A stretch of 64,000 nucleotides of DNA from Haliclystus octoradiatus (GCA_916610825.1 OU744452.1:3879543-3943542), one strand, 5' to 3'. Positions 21,421-34,455 are shown, counted from the first letter of the stretch. Notes: generated by a model not told the origin, from the sequence alone. Program-made: numbers and translations.

Positions 21421-21800
21421 TATTCCTGTATATATAACCTCTTTATATTAACCTCGTTTTGATGTAGACTATAAAAGTAGATGTTCTTTATTAATAAGAT
21501 TAGATTATGTTGGATCTCGCGTTGTACTCATTGACTCATGAATATCTTTAATCATTGTCATACGACAATTAGAAGCAGCCCTAGTATTGACATTTTAAAA
21601 CAAATTTAAAAGACTTATCTTTTTAAACAAGCTTTTTATAAATAAAATAAGATATCTGTAAATTTAAATTTTTTAAATATTTTACCAATAAAAATATGTT
21701 TAAAATCATATTTTATAATTTTACCTTTATTTTATCTTACCTTTATTTTAAGTTCTGAATTGTGAAGCGCATAGAACAGAAATGAATATGCGCTATTAAA

Positions 21801-22985
<1,185 letters not shown>

Positions 22986-23114
22986 TCTATGGTCAACTCT
23001 CCGTAATGCTGCTTTCTATTGTTTAATTAATACAATGCTATTGTTATTGCTATTGTTAATACAAGTGGTGGAAAAATGTGGTGGTTTCCTTTATTCTCAG
23101 TAAATGATTATTTA

Positions 23115-24593
23115 TTATGTTTTTGATTTATTAAAATTGGACAGGTAATATTTATTTTCGTGACGACATTTAGATATTAATTCAGTTTTTTTGTTTATTA
23201 TTGGTTCTTCTGCGCATATAATATGATATTTTTCTAAGAGGCATAAATGGCATTTTTTCGAGATGTTGTTGTATGCTTTTGCATTAGCGATGGCTGACCA
23301 TTCGATTTTGTATGTGATGTTTTTGTCTTTTAAATCCCAAACGTGTTTGGATAGTTGTGTGCTAGTGTTGTATTTTCTGTGTTTAAGTGTTGCCTTGTGT
23401 TGCGTGTAGCGTTGTTTGAACGTGCCTTCCGTCAACCCAATGTAGCTCTGTCCTTCTTGGTCCAATGGAGTAGTGACGTTTGCTTTATAGATAATACTTT
23501 TCATTTGGCATTTGTTGTTGAAAGGGCATAAGTTTTTGTATCTACAGTTGCATTGGTTGGTGTTAGTTGTGGTGTTTGTTGTCGAATTGATTATTTTATT
23601 GTTATGGCTCTTTAGGATTGAATTCATGTTATTTGTGCAACTATAGCTGACTTTGATTGTGTTGAGATTGAAAATCTTGTTTAATTTGTTCGATTTTGGG
23701 AAGTGTTTTTTTATTAAGTTAAGGAACGTACGACCGATGTTAGTTTTCACGCTCTTGTTGTAGGGTGGATTGAACCATATGGCTTTTCTTGATCGGCATT
23801 TTCTATTGTTGTTTAATGGTGTTTCTCGTGGATTGTATTTTAGGTGCGTGTCGTGTCCGCTTTTTCTCAAAGCGTCAGCGTATGGTTCTTTACTGTTCTC
23901 GAATATTGTGGAGTTAGTGGATAAATCAGATAGTCTTTGATTAATAGCTGTTGGTATTTGTTTTAGTATATTTGGCGGGTGGTTGGAGTTGATGTTAATG
24001 TATAATGGTTGGTCGTTAGGCTTTCGATATGGCTGGTATGTGTCAGTGTTCAAGTTAAATGTTAGGTCTAAGAAGTCAATTACCTTTAAGTTTGATTTTG
24101 TCGTTATATTTAGTCCAATGTCTTTGAATTGTTTGATTATTTTCTTTCGGAGTCTTTCTGCCTGTGTGCCTGATTTATTCTTCAGGATTGCGATACCGTC
24201 GTCTCTGTAGAGCCCTACGTTCCCGTTCCCGAAAATGCTGCTTATTTTTTGTAAGATGAATAATCCGACCAGTTCACACACCTCAGCGCCGTCATAGCTG
24301 CCCATAGTGACATCAAATAGGCTGTTGCTGTTCTTTTTCACCCATACTGAGTCGTTATTAAATAGTACTGATTTCCTGGAGTGCATTATGATTTTTTCGT
24401 CTATTTCGGAAATTTGTGTAAGGTTTCTCGCGAAATTTATAGATTCTTTGAGGAGTTTTTCGGATATAGAAGGGTAAAAATTTTCTATATCGAAAACTAG
24501 AAAAGATAATTTGTGTTTGTCTTTTAAATTTTCAAACCATTTGATTACGGAGAAAGAAATTGTATGACTCCTCAAAGAATCTATAAATTTCAT
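23115..24593 (-). CDS. PLE reverse transcriptase with GIY-YIG endonuclease
   Basis: An open frame of 492 codons with no internal stop. RT motifs include FLVFDIENFYPSIS (31-44), MGSYDGAEVCELVG (97-110) and the catalytic YRDDG (129-133). A cysteine cluster, CNC at 348-350 and CPFNNKC at 356-362, precedes the GIY-YIG nuclease, where YIG is at 384-386 with R395 and a conserved E at about 454. This is the PLE domain order: RT first, then endonuclease. The first about 15 residues come from the inverted junction sequence, not from the true RT start, so the N-terminal domain (before DIENFYPS) is missing. The YRDDG active site and the cysteine cluster recall PLE lineages seen in Hydra-like genomes. 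It is probably not a functional enzyme because of the truncation. Confidence 0.87.
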   Translation of the reverse strand: MKFIDSLRSHTISFSVIKWFENLKDKHKLSFLVFDIENFYPSISEKLLKESINFARNLTQISEIDEKIIMHSRKSVLFNNDSVWVKKNSNSLFDVTMGSYDGAEVCELVGLFILQKISSIFGNGNVGLYRDDGIAILKNKSGTQAERLRKKIIKQFKDIGLNITTKSNLKVIDFLDLTFNLNTDTYQPYRKPNDQPLYININSNHPPNILKQIPTAINQRLSDLSTNSTIFENSKEPYADALRKSGHDTHLKYNPRETPLNNNRKCRSRKAIWFNPPYNKSVKTNIGRTFLNLIKKHFPKSNKLNKIFNLNTIKVSYSCTNNMNSILKSHNNKIINSTTNTTTNTNQCNCRYKNLCPFNNKCQMKSIIYKANVTTPLDQEGQSYIGLTEGTFKQRYTQHKATLKHRKYNTSTQLSKHVWDLKDKNITYKIEWSAIANAKAYNNISKKCHLCLLEKYHIICAEEPIINKKTELISKCRHENKYYLSNFNKSKT

Positions 24594-24718
24594 ACGTAGA
24601 TATCATGTATATTTTTCATTGAGTAAAAAATCTGTCTGAAGATCGCTGTGAAAAGCGTGAAACTTGAGTAACAGTAAAGAATGTGTATTCTTTGACTCTT
24701 TCGCCATATATTATTATT
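24594..24718 (+). repeat. PLE inverted terminal repeat, 5' copy
   Basis: Perfect 125-bp partner of 22861-22985. It reads outward from the body on the plus strand and ends in TTATTATT. Confidence 0.95.
24617..24683 (+). ncRNA. Hammerhead ribozyme in PLE 5' repeat
   Basis: Fold by eye: outer stem I CAUU (24617-24620) with AAUG (24680-24683); internal loop; inner stem I CUGU (24632-24635) with ACAG (24671-24674); core CUGAAGA (24636-24642); stem II CGCU (24644-24647) with AGCG (24654-24657), loop GUGAAA; GAAAC (24659-24663); loop UUGA; GUA (24668-24670). Cleavage is expected after A24670. The stem II base is a U-U mismatch, which may slow the reaction. Stem III is only two pairs, as in other type I hammerheads of mobile elements. 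Confidence 0.75.
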
Positions 24719-24781
24719 ATTTACCGCTCTGTCAAATGAAGACATAGAGCCCTATATTATCTGCTATTAGATAAACATAAA

Positions 24782-25504
<723 letters not shown>

Positions 25505-25518
25505 ACAGGGAAGCTAAT

Positions 25519-25767
25519 TACATCTCCTCGTCCTTTTATGGTCAATTTTTGCAAGTTCCTAGATATAAATATAGAAACTAAATTCCTGGCATAGAAAGGA
25601 AAGCTTTCGATAAACTACTAAAACCAATTGTATTAAAACCATTTATGTATTAATACATAAATAAAATCAACCGCTAAAATTTCCAATAATTAAACCATTT
25701 CTCCAAATGAAAGTTATGTTTCTGGTCATTTTGAATTCCCTGGGAAATTAGGCATTGCTTTTGGTCA
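25519..25767. repeat. 249-bp dispersed repeat, copy B
   Basis: Near-identical direct copy of 16432-16680 (TRPA intron 3). It is followed at once by a run of taactagttac and agttact words (25768-25860). Confidence 0.9.
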
Positions 25768-26389
25768 AAAATAACTAGTTACAGTTACAGTTACTTTGGC
25801 AAAAAGTAACTAGTTACTTTTAGAAATTACGTTTTCGAAAAAGTAACTTTTGAAAATTACAAGTTCACTGGTGCCTCAAAGAACTCTAAACGCGAGTTAC
25901 AAAACCAAGACATAACATCATAAGTTACATCACGGCCATGAGCGGTTTGAGTTTAAATAAAAATACAATCTCTCAGTATGTTAAATACAAAGGTAAAACA
26001 TATACCTATTGCCAAAATTCTAGATAATTTCATCAAGTAATAAAAAAGTAATTATTGTCTGAAACTTTGTCTCGTTTCTGTGTATTATTTGTTTTAGAAG
26101 AAAACGCACGCGACCAACATATTGATAATTGGTACCGTTTCCAAGACAATGACGTTTGTACTTCATACTGAAGTTTCATCAGCGTGCGCTTCGAAAATTC
26201 AACTGCAGAAATGATTTCCGTCGACGTTTATAAATGGGATGATTACGGACAGAGCGTCAAGCAAAGCGGTGAAGAAGCAAAGTATCGAAAAAAAAGCTGT
26301 GAAACAATGGCAATCCGATATTAAGTGCGTGCCACGTTTCTCATTCCATCGTTAATTTGATGATAGGCCAGCAGCCTTTTGATGATTAT
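25768..26389. other. Non-coding interval with GTAACTAGTTAC words
   Basis: Contains several copies of taactagttac and aagtaac between 25770 and 25865 and no recognised gene. The function is unknown. The words could be the end of an unidentified transposon. Confidence 0.45.
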
Positions 26390-26911
26390 CGTGTCCATGT
26401 TGCTAGTGCAGCTATAACTTACCTTGACGCAGTTAAAGTTGAATATTTTGTTAAATCTGTGGGTTTTTGGGAAATGTTTTTTGATTAGGTTTAAAGAAGC
26501 AAAAATGACCGGCAGGCGCTACGCACTTCGGATCACGTGCATGTTTATTGTTCATAACACAATGTACATTGTTGACATGAATTTATAACAGATTAGGCCT
26601 GCATAGAACAATAGTTTCAAAGCGAGACGGTTGAATTACGTTAAGCATAAATTCAACTTGTGCTCGCAGCGGTCGCCGGTCAATCTTGCCCCTTTAAAAA
26701 TGTCCGCCCAACATTTGTTTTTACGCTTTAGTTGTACGACGGGTTGAACCAAATAGTTTTCCGGCTTCGTGTTCTTTTGTTGTTGTTTGACTGTGAAGGG
26801 CGTGGCTTGAATGACAAGTTGGTCTGGTGTCCGCTTGCCTTCAAAGCGTCTTCGTAGATAACTTTAGATTTTTCGAAAATTGAATTGTTAGTTGATAGGT
26901 CGGAGAGGCGA
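26390..26911 (-). mobile_element. PLE copy 2, 3' coding part with an internal insertion
   Basis: The minus strand shows two blocks homologous to the intact PLE protein: 26911-26701 (RLSDLSTN, then RSRKTIWFNPSYN) and 26505-26390 (LIKKHFPK, KVSYSCTSNMD). A 195-bp stretch at 26506-26700 separates them and is not PLE. The reading is interrupted by stops. At 26911 the homology switches to the plus strand. Confidence 0.8.
26506..26700. mobile_element. Small insertion in PLE copy 2, possible MITE
   Basis: Lies exactly between two blocks that are continuous in the intact PLE. An 8-bp inverted pair, tgaccggc (26506-26513) and gccggtca (26675-26682), is near the ends. It has no coding capacity. It is too short and weak for a family call. 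Confidence 0.4.
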
Positions 26912-27232
26912 GAGATATCGCAAAAGAATTAAAATTTGAAAATAGAACCGACATTATAGCCCAACAAGAAGCTTTCATCACAATAAAAGATCACAAAGAT
27001 AATTTTCGACAGAAACCTACATGCCGATTAATCAATCCGGCAAAGAGCGAAATGGGCATTGTTAGTAAAAAGATCTTAGAAAAAATTATCCTTAGTGTCA
27101 AAGAAAAGACAAAAGTAAACCAATGGAGAAATACGTCATCTGTCATAGATTGGTTCAAATCTTTGGAAAATAAACACAGATTAACATTTATGGTGTTTGA
27201 CATAGAGAACTTTTATCCAACAATATCGGAGA
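26912..27232 (+). mobile_element. PLE copy 2, inverted 5' coding part
   Basis: The plus strand encodes the N-terminal part of the PLE RT missing from the main copy: QKPTCRLINPAKSEMGIVSK, QWRNTSSVIDWFKSL and FMVFDIENFYPTISEN. The head-to-head joint with the minus-strand part at about 26911 is a 5' inversion, as made by twin priming in LINEs and PLEs. Confidence 0.82.
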
Positions 27233-27475
27233 ATCCCAGCCCAGTAGGCAAACCAACGTTGGAACAACGTTAGATTAAGGTTGGACACAACGTTGGTCCA
27301 ACGTTGGAGAAACAAAAGAGCTACGTTGTATATGAAAGGTGGACCGACCGACGTATCCGACGTTGGAATTGGGTAGATATCCGACCCTCGACCAATCTTG
27401 ACCGATACTAATCTACCCTTAATCCAACTTGCTAAGCATGTACTTAACTGGTCACGGTTTGAGTTCAACAAGTCG
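27233..27475. repeat. Cluster of CCAACGTTGG palindromes
   Basis: The palindrome ccaacgttgg occurs at 27253-27262 and 27298-27307, with shortened forms at 27263-27271, 27288-27296 and 27358-27366. It directly follows the PLE 5' fragment, which ends in mid-domain, so it probably belongs to a different insertion. Confidence 0.6.
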
Positions 27476-28856
27476 AGCCCAATGTTCTAGCCCTCCCTAT
27501 CGACCGTGATACCAAAATAGAAAACAGAAGAGCGAACTGCGAAGGTAAATCAAACACGGTGGTGTCACACATGTACTGTAAACATAAAAAGTATGATATG
27601 ATACAAGAAGTGATGTATTAACATCAAAAAATAATGAGGACTTAACAATGTATATTAGAAGACTTTACAAGTTTGCAACGGAATATCATCTTGTCATTTT
27701 CTTTTCCTGCCATCCCTGCAGACAGCAGTAATATGCGTAGTATTGTGGGCGATCGCGAATTCATTTTCAACATCAATTGAGGTCGCTTCTCTATGGATTG
27801 CTGATGGATGACAGTATGAAGTATGAAATCTAAGGAATTAATTTTCAATAATCAGTGTTTAATAAAAATGTCATCGCTGTAACCAGAATATATTATTCAA
27901 CGTACTAGAGAAACAAAACACGTACCAACTATTTCCTGCGTAAATCCTTGTTGTCGTTTATCATCTTTTCGTTGATGTCGATGTTTATTTCGTTGACATA
28001 CTTAGTTACCAGTTAAAAATCTAGGATGAAAAATATAGTATCATAATATAAGTATTTTAATTATTGGCGTGTGTGACTTGAATCTACTTTGACAAATCGC
28101 TGGAAATTGTGTAGCAGATATTACATTTATGTCCTTACAGTAATAGCAATACTGTACAGCAACTGGATATTCTCATACTTACATTTCTTTTACGGTAGTC
28201 CTGATCGTATATAGCTAAATCAAAAAGTGAACAGTAAATATTAAAATCAAAAATTGCAATTGCTTGCAAATTCTAATTGCAATTATAGCCTATGCAAATT
28301 TATAAGGAGTGCTTAATTCGACTGGCGAATTACATTCCATTATTCAAATCTACAAAATTAATTGAATATTAGATAATTTTGCTGTGTGACAGCAGCTCTA
28401 AGTGAATAGATAACAACTTTCCCTCGTTAATTATATTGTTACTTAAGATACTTTCACTGCAACCCATAAATGGAAAGTGGGCATATACTTTGCAAGATTG
28501 GCCTCACAAAACTAAATTCACCCCCCTCCCCCCGGTGAAGGTCAACATTGATTTTACAATTCCCCTAACTCCCGGGGTCAGACATATTTCTCTTTTTGTT
28601 GTACTTTGGAATATTTTATTTAAATATTTTGTGCCGAAAGACTTACTGAAACCAGATCATGATGCAACATTTTTTAAATTCAAGGATCAAGATGGGTAAT
28701 TTACTTGATAGATTGTTGTGTCTGTTATTAATTATGCCTATTTGTTTTAAAAATTACATTTCCCGGGGTTTTTCTTGGGGGCTAAAGATCAAAATGTGCA
28801 GAAGAAGACAAATATACTTCCCCCCAGGGAATCCATTTCTCGGCAAAACCCGACTA
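27476..28856. other. Non-coding interval, no gene seen
   Basis: AT-rich with short C-runs near 28520-28575 and 28815-28825. No domain or exon pattern was recognised on either strand. Confidence 0.5.
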
Positions 28857-29736
28857 AGGCTAGGGTTATATGGACGCACCGAACTCAATTGATTCATTCA
28901 TTCGAATTAAATCTCATGATAGCGCGCTTCGTATAACACCATTCGGTTCATCAACATTCCTCAGAAAACATTAAATGCGTCAAGCTAGCTCCGCACGTCA
29001 AGGCTTGACGTGCGGAGCTCTTCTCCATGAATTAAATTCATCGCCGCGTTATACGAGCGAGCTATCATCGCACCGAACTAAATACATTCGACTCACGGTG
29101 CCGTGACTGAGCTCCTATATCTACCTTATATGGCAATAAACCGGGGGATGTGCAAATCATAAATTATTTTAAAGGATGTTTCCATGGCAATACGATAGAA
29201 AGAACATCGCTTTTGGGATGTTGTTATGGTGACTTGTTTATATGATTGAAAGATGGCTGACAGGGAAGCTGATGTTTTCCAAAATCATGATTTAAAACAT
29301 TTTAAAAACGTTTTATTTTAGTCAATCACAATGCATCAGCACTAGAATTGGGGTCGCTTTTATCATAATATGTTATTATAATGGAAATTTGCATTTAATT
29401 TGCTCTGAGTACTATGCCTTGATAGAACAAAAACTGTCTCCCATAAAAATGCTTGCAAACCTGTGAGATTACTACTTCATACAAGTTTCAAACTATAGAT
29501 AGGCAAAATAGAACGGAAAAATCGCTGAAAATGAAAAATAATGCAAACAAAACACTCTGGTTTCAAACCATGCGGTATAATTCCAAGAAAACTACTTCCT
29601 ATCACGTGACATTTTGGCCAGTTTTTAAAGATCGTCGACATTCGGTTCGTCTGTATAACCCCAAATGCGAATTTAATGCAATTCGGTGTCGCACCTAATT
29701 CGAATTGAGTTCGGTGCGTCCATATAACCCTAGCCT
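28857..29736. mobile_element. Non-autonomous DNA transposon, 880 bp, 34-bp TIRs
   Basis: Terminal inverted repeats at 28857-28890 and 29703-29736 match over 34 bp (aggctagggttatatggacg at each outer end). The interior has no transposase. A 33-bp palindrome sits at 28987-29019 with a larger imperfect inverted repeat around it (28917-28936 with 29049-29067), so a secondary foldback may be nested at the left end. The target duplication is unclear. The family is not recognised. Confidence 0.75.
28987..29019. repeat. Perfect 33-bp palindrome
   Basis: Two 16-base arms around one central G: agctccgcacgtcaag and its reverse complement. It is GC-richer than its surroundings and would extrude a stable hairpin. 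Confidence 0.9.
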
Positions 29737-29997
29737 AATACCCCTCAAGAGCCTAGGGACGACCCCTCCGGGAACTGGGAAGCCACTGATACAGTGATAT
29801 AGGCCTATGCATGAGAACAGAAGGTCACTCATAATACCCGTACAATGTTCTCAAAATAAGTTGATCTATGGAACAAACTAGCAGTACCTTGATTCACTTT
29901 TCAAAGGTCTATTTATGTATTGACTATAAATGCAGTATCATTAGTTCTTCTGAACCTGTGTTCAAATTCATGATGTCATAGAGAGAGGTGCCTGGGT
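29737..29997. other. Short non-coding gap
   Basis: No gene or repeat recognised between the DNA transposon and the dispersed repeat. Confidence 0.5.
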
Positions 29998-30296
29998 TAT
30001 TAATAATAATAATACGCAAACCGTATCGGTGATCAAATCACCATTGTTTCATTATTGTTAAACTCCTTTTCCGCAGAGCACTTTCCAAACTTCTTATACG
30101 CTTCTGGGTTATCTATAGGCCTTTGGTTATCCGACGTTTTGTTTTTACAGGTTAAAATGCTATAAATTGCTCATAAATTGCGATTAAAATTTCCAAAATC
30201 GTGATATTTCGACGGAAGTTATGTGAAAATAAACTGCTTTCCTTGGTGTATCCCGTCATGCCTAGCAACATCACGAATTTTAGAGCACGCTTTATT
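29998..30296. repeat. 300-bp dispersed repeat, copy 1 (inverted match to 56605-56904)
   Basis: From tattaataataataatacgc to gctttattt it matches the reverse complement of 56605-56904 with few differences. The ends are not inverted repeats of each other. It has no coding potential. It is followed at 30301 by the minisatellite element. Confidence 0.88.
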
Positions 30297-30300
30297 TTAA

Positions 30301-30552
30301 GGGTCCTACGAAAACGGTGACCATGACCATGACTATGACCATGACTGGCTACGAAAACGGTTACCATGACGGGGACCGGTGACGGTGACTGGCTACGAAA
30401 ACGGTGACCAAATTCGGTGACTGCCTACGAAAACGGTGACTAAATTCGGTGACCGGCTACGAAAATGGTGACCATGACAAGTCAGCCATGACGGTGACTT
30501 CCTACGAAAACGGTGACCAGCTATTAGAATTTTTTGATGACCCACCGTATTT
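30301..30552. repeat. Minisatellite element, copy 1 (inverted match to 34745-34996)
   Basis: Contains six copies of tacgaaaa(c/t)ggt(g/t)ac spaced 30-45 bp apart (near 30307, 30352, 30394, 30426, 30457, 30503), with gaccatgac and aaattcggtgac words between them. The whole 250-bp block recurs as a near-identical reverse complement 4.2 kb away. Confidence 0.9.
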
Positions 30553-31351
30553 ATTCAAAAATGAAAATTGAAAATAATGTTGAAATTTGTAAAGATTTCC
30601 TTGATTTTGTTGAACAACATTTTTTTTATTGATTTTGGCAACCTCCAAATCAAGATTAGATGCAATTGATTTATGGCCATTTATCAAAGCATTGTAAATG
30701 TTAATTTTCCATTTCCTTTAAATTCAATACTTATAACTATATGTGTTTTAAACTTAGTAATACAGTATGTATTTTACTGCTATATGTAAGTGAAGGCTAA
30801 CACCTTGGCGGGCTTCATCTATCTGCCAGTTAGTATTGATCTTTATGACAAAAATATATCATATAATATCATAATATATCCGGGGGACACCAGCTCTGCT
30901 TGGACGGCGTGTGCCACTTTGGAAACAATTCCTACGATCTGTAAATCTACCCCAAAAGTCCAAAAATCTAAGAAAATCTTAACTGTAAATATATTATCAA
31001 TTAATATTGTATGTGTGGTCATTCATATAAATTGAACGTATCTAATACATTCCACAAAGCCACACTGTGAAATTTCAATTCTGCAACTGGGTATTGCCTT
31101 GATGGAATGGTTTACCTGAACCTGAGGAAACTGTTAAATCAAAGTCATTTTTAGCATTTAAATATAGCTTAAAACGGGTGGATTTAACACCATTTTGTAA
31201 AAATTGTAAGCAGATTCAAATTATTTGATCCCTTTCGATATTCATTGTCTTTAAGTAGCCATTCATTATATTACTACTTTTAATTAATCTTAACTTCTTA
31301 AGGATGCATATATTAAAGTGTTCTTTACTTTAATTAAAAGTTTCTTCGAAA
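30553..31351. other. Non-coding interval, no gene seen
   Basis: AT-rich, no recognised gene or repeat. Confidence 0.5.
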
Positions 31352-31417
31352 AACATTTTAGTATGAAAGATAGCGACAAGATAGCGATTTTGTCGCTATC
31401 TTTCATACTAAAATGTT
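31352..31417. repeat. Perfect 28-bp-stem hairpin
   Basis: Arms 31352-31379 and 31390-31417 are exact reverse complements with a 10-base loop. An RNA from either strand would form an uninterrupted 28-bp duplex. No coding sequence lies nearby. Confidence 0.9.
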
Positions 31418-33778
31418 CTTTATTTGCCAGTCAATTTGCCAAAAAATATATCATATCATATCATCAACATATATAGGATTAAACACAGATAAAAAACCAT
31501 AGTAGGAGTCAATCAGGAGTCTGGAAATGCAATTTTTCTTTCATCACATGCATCTATTCCTCTTACTGTAAGGTACTCTTAATTTATTAATTCACATCTC
31601 GTGCACGGCTATTTAATTCTACTTCTAAATTTTTGGGATTATGTTTTGAAAATGACTTGGTTTACAGTATAATCAGGAGCGTCGCCAGTGGGGGTGGAAA
31701 GCAAAAATCTGTAGGCAAATCCTGGCTTGCCATTGTATCTATGTGCCTGGCATATTGATAGTAACCAGCATTTTTTATTCATCTAGAAGGCTCTGAAATT
31801 TAATGACGATCGATAAACATGTTAAAACTTATGAATTCGTTAAAAAAATTTGCAGCTATACATATGCATGCAAATAACATTTTTCCCCTCTCCGTTCGCA
31901 TTTATTGACTTTATCAAAAACATGTTTCATGGCAGCAAAATACTGCGCCTCAAAACAGTAAAGCCATATTCGTCGTTATAGCAGCCGATCTATCTCCTCT
32001 CAGCTGCTACTGCATTCTAAGTCACTTCAAAATCAATGAAACGCAATCAAATTATCAAAATTATGTGATTTTGTTCCGATTTTGTCGGAAAAATTAGTTT
32101 TTCCTCCGAAAGTTTCCTATTGTCGGGCCTATTTGTGACAGCTATTACTCATTGGTCGTAATCACAGATCTATATAAACGTAATTTTATATAGATCAGTA
32201 TTCGTTATTCGTTAATGTATTCGATTCGATCAATCTGATTGGTTTAGAGTTATGATTTCAAATTAAATCTTCATTTTCAACAAAGAACAAATCAGGTAGA
32301 TTACGCAATCGACTTTCAAGTTTCGAACTTGATATTACGACTACGAATTTCAATTTGACCAGAAGTTTTCAAAAACATAAATTGATGAGTAAGAAAGTAA
32401 TGTAAAAGTTCATAAAGACTATGATACAGGAAGTTGTGCAGCAATTGCTTAATAATCTGTTCATTTTCGTATATTAATTTTCCAATTTATTAATTAATAA
32501 TAGGTCGAATTCAGTTCCGTAATTCGATAATAAATACTCCATACACATTACACACTCATCAAACATCATAGCATTTTATATTGTTGTATTTTATAAATTT
32601 TATATTTCGTATTTATTTCAGTCATCATACCGCATTGCGCATATTAGAAAGATTTTAAGTAACTAGAATATGATTATAAATTATAGAATGATTTGATACT
32701 GTGAAACTCCAAAACTTATAAAAATAACCAACTATAAAACAATTTTAGCATTTTAAAAAGTAAATCGCAATTTTTTTTGCATTATTGGTACAAAAGTGTT
32801 GTAGCATTATAGGCTTGCTCATTCCGAAAAATGACACTAGCCGCAAAGTAAAGATATGGGTGGATCGATGGTTTTAGGGCTAGATTAAATTGATGGCTCC
32901 TACAGAGCCCTAAAAATCTAAAATATCGTGTAAGTGAATGTATTGACCTATGATTGACTAAGGTAACAAAGCTTTATAGTACAACAGGCCCGTATGCCCC
33001 CATATCAAAAGTTGAAAAATGATTAATCTGGTATCTCTGTTCATAAGTTATAAATTATAAGCTGTATGCATTGCCTGCAAACTGATTTTACTATAATATG
33101 CATAGACAAATAGACATTCATTAACTAAACCAACATTTATATTCATTAAATTCAGGTAACGTGTTCCGTCTGTTAATCAGGACAAAACTCATTAATAGCA
33201 TTGCAAATTTGCAAAATGTTTGTTTGTCTTACTATTGAAATCAATTCATATTTATATATATATATACAGTAGATGCATGATAATGCATTATAGTGCATAC
33301 TGCATGCTATACGTTTAGGATTTCATATTGTATGGAAAAAGGTTTTGAAGCATATATATATACATGACTTGAATATCATATATGACGATAGGAGTTAAAT
33401 TTCATATATATGTTGTAACGTGGCCTATGACGGTAATTAATATTCGTTGCTACCGGTACTACAAAAACATTTTTTTCATTTTCCAAAAAGGACAGATTGA
33501 TCATTCCTATCTCTGAAAATATATTTTGGTTTGAGTTGACTCCGAATGCAGGATAGAGCTTCAACGAATGCAATATCTGAAATTTCCGGGGAAGAATGCT
33601 GCTGGACGCTATATGGAGGCCCCTTCGATTCAAGTTTGCTTCAAACGGGCCGTGGTATAATGTTGTATCAGTGTATGCTTCCATGGGGCCTGGGGGTAAC
33701 ACAAGCTATGCGCCAAAAATCCTGTAAATGCTAACCAAAACGTTCCAGAAATCTCACAAAAAGAAGTTCGTCAAATTT
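31418..33778. other. 2.4-kb AT-rich interval, no gene seen
   Basis: No domain-bearing frame on either strand. There is a small inverted repeat (gatctatata / tatatagatc) near 32168-32196 and TA-rich runs at 33250-33265 and 33350-33410. Confidence 0.5.
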
Positions 33779-34455
33779 CCTTCTTTCGCCTCTAGCATAT
33801 TTTTTACACAAAGAAGTTGAGAAGGAACCCCGCAGATCACGCTTCCAGCCAAAGAAACTTGTAAATAACAATTCTCAATACAAAACATCATGAAAAGATA
33901 CACCTTGCCCATATATAGCCCCGTTGGCACTTCTCCTTCAAGTGCCAGTGAAGGATGTCATGCAGTGATTGTGGAGCATACCACTTTGATCTCTCGGAAT
34001 GACCTAAAAAGACATCTGACGTTATTAAGCGTCAGTGTTAACAGTCTTACCATCGGATGCCCAAAATTTGTTCAGGCTTCTAATGGCTGGTCACGCCTGG
34101 TGTTATGCTAATGCGTATTACCATAATTAGACTATAACATCGACTTCCCCTTTCCCCTGTGTATTGCCCTTTATTTTATTAATTACATTTGACTCCGTTT
34201 TGAAATCTCTACGAGAGTGGATGTTATTTTATCGCTCTCAATCATTCCACCCTCATAACACTGGCCTCTACGATGGGTTAGACCATCTGAAGATGGTGGA
34301 AGTACACAGAACCTATTGGTACTTGAACGACTCCGCGCCTTATATGTCACCATTTGATATAACAAGGCAAGGTGTGCCTGTCATGCCTAAAGAAAAATCT
34401 GTCGTCTTAATAAAGACGTTGATTGTCAAGACTACGGTTTTACCAGCTTACTGAA
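33779..34455 (-). mobile_element. Second, decayed copy of the split LINE
   Basis: 33779-34022 matches 5905-6132 (tail region) and 34026-34455 matches about 10905-11150 (RT C-terminal half), in the same orientation as that LINE. About 205 bp that join these parts in the other copy are missing at about 34022. About 150 bp of unrelated DNA lie at 34105-34254. It is strongly mutated with no open frame. Confidence 0.78.

Larger units (their letters stand above)
18962..21799 (+). mobile_element. CR1/L2-like LINE, 5'-truncated and broken
   Basis: In order it has: the end of an apurinic endonuclease domain (18961-19197), a linker and RT (19197-20888), a C-terminal tail (21071-21420) and a 3' end typical of CR1/L2-type LINEs. 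That end has a small hairpin (agcgcata at 21766-21773 with tatgcgct at 21787-21794) followed by a TTATT repeat. Frame 19197-20888 contains stops at 19818, 20238 and 20886, each inside otherwise continuous similarity. The 5' end joins the older repeat at 18961. It could not move by itself. Confidence 0.88.

Noticed and set aside
24550-24593. Natural start of the PLE protein at its first ATG
   Set aside because: The first residues are encoded by an inverted copy of an internal segment, so the ATG is accidental.
30152-30367. His/Gly-rich frame (SHGHSHGHGH)
   Set aside because: It arises from the gaccatgac repeats of the minisatellite; it is not a metal-binding protein.
34097-34260. New gene between the two blocks of the second LINE copy
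   Set aside because: No open frame or domain; it is best seen as inserted non-coding DNA.
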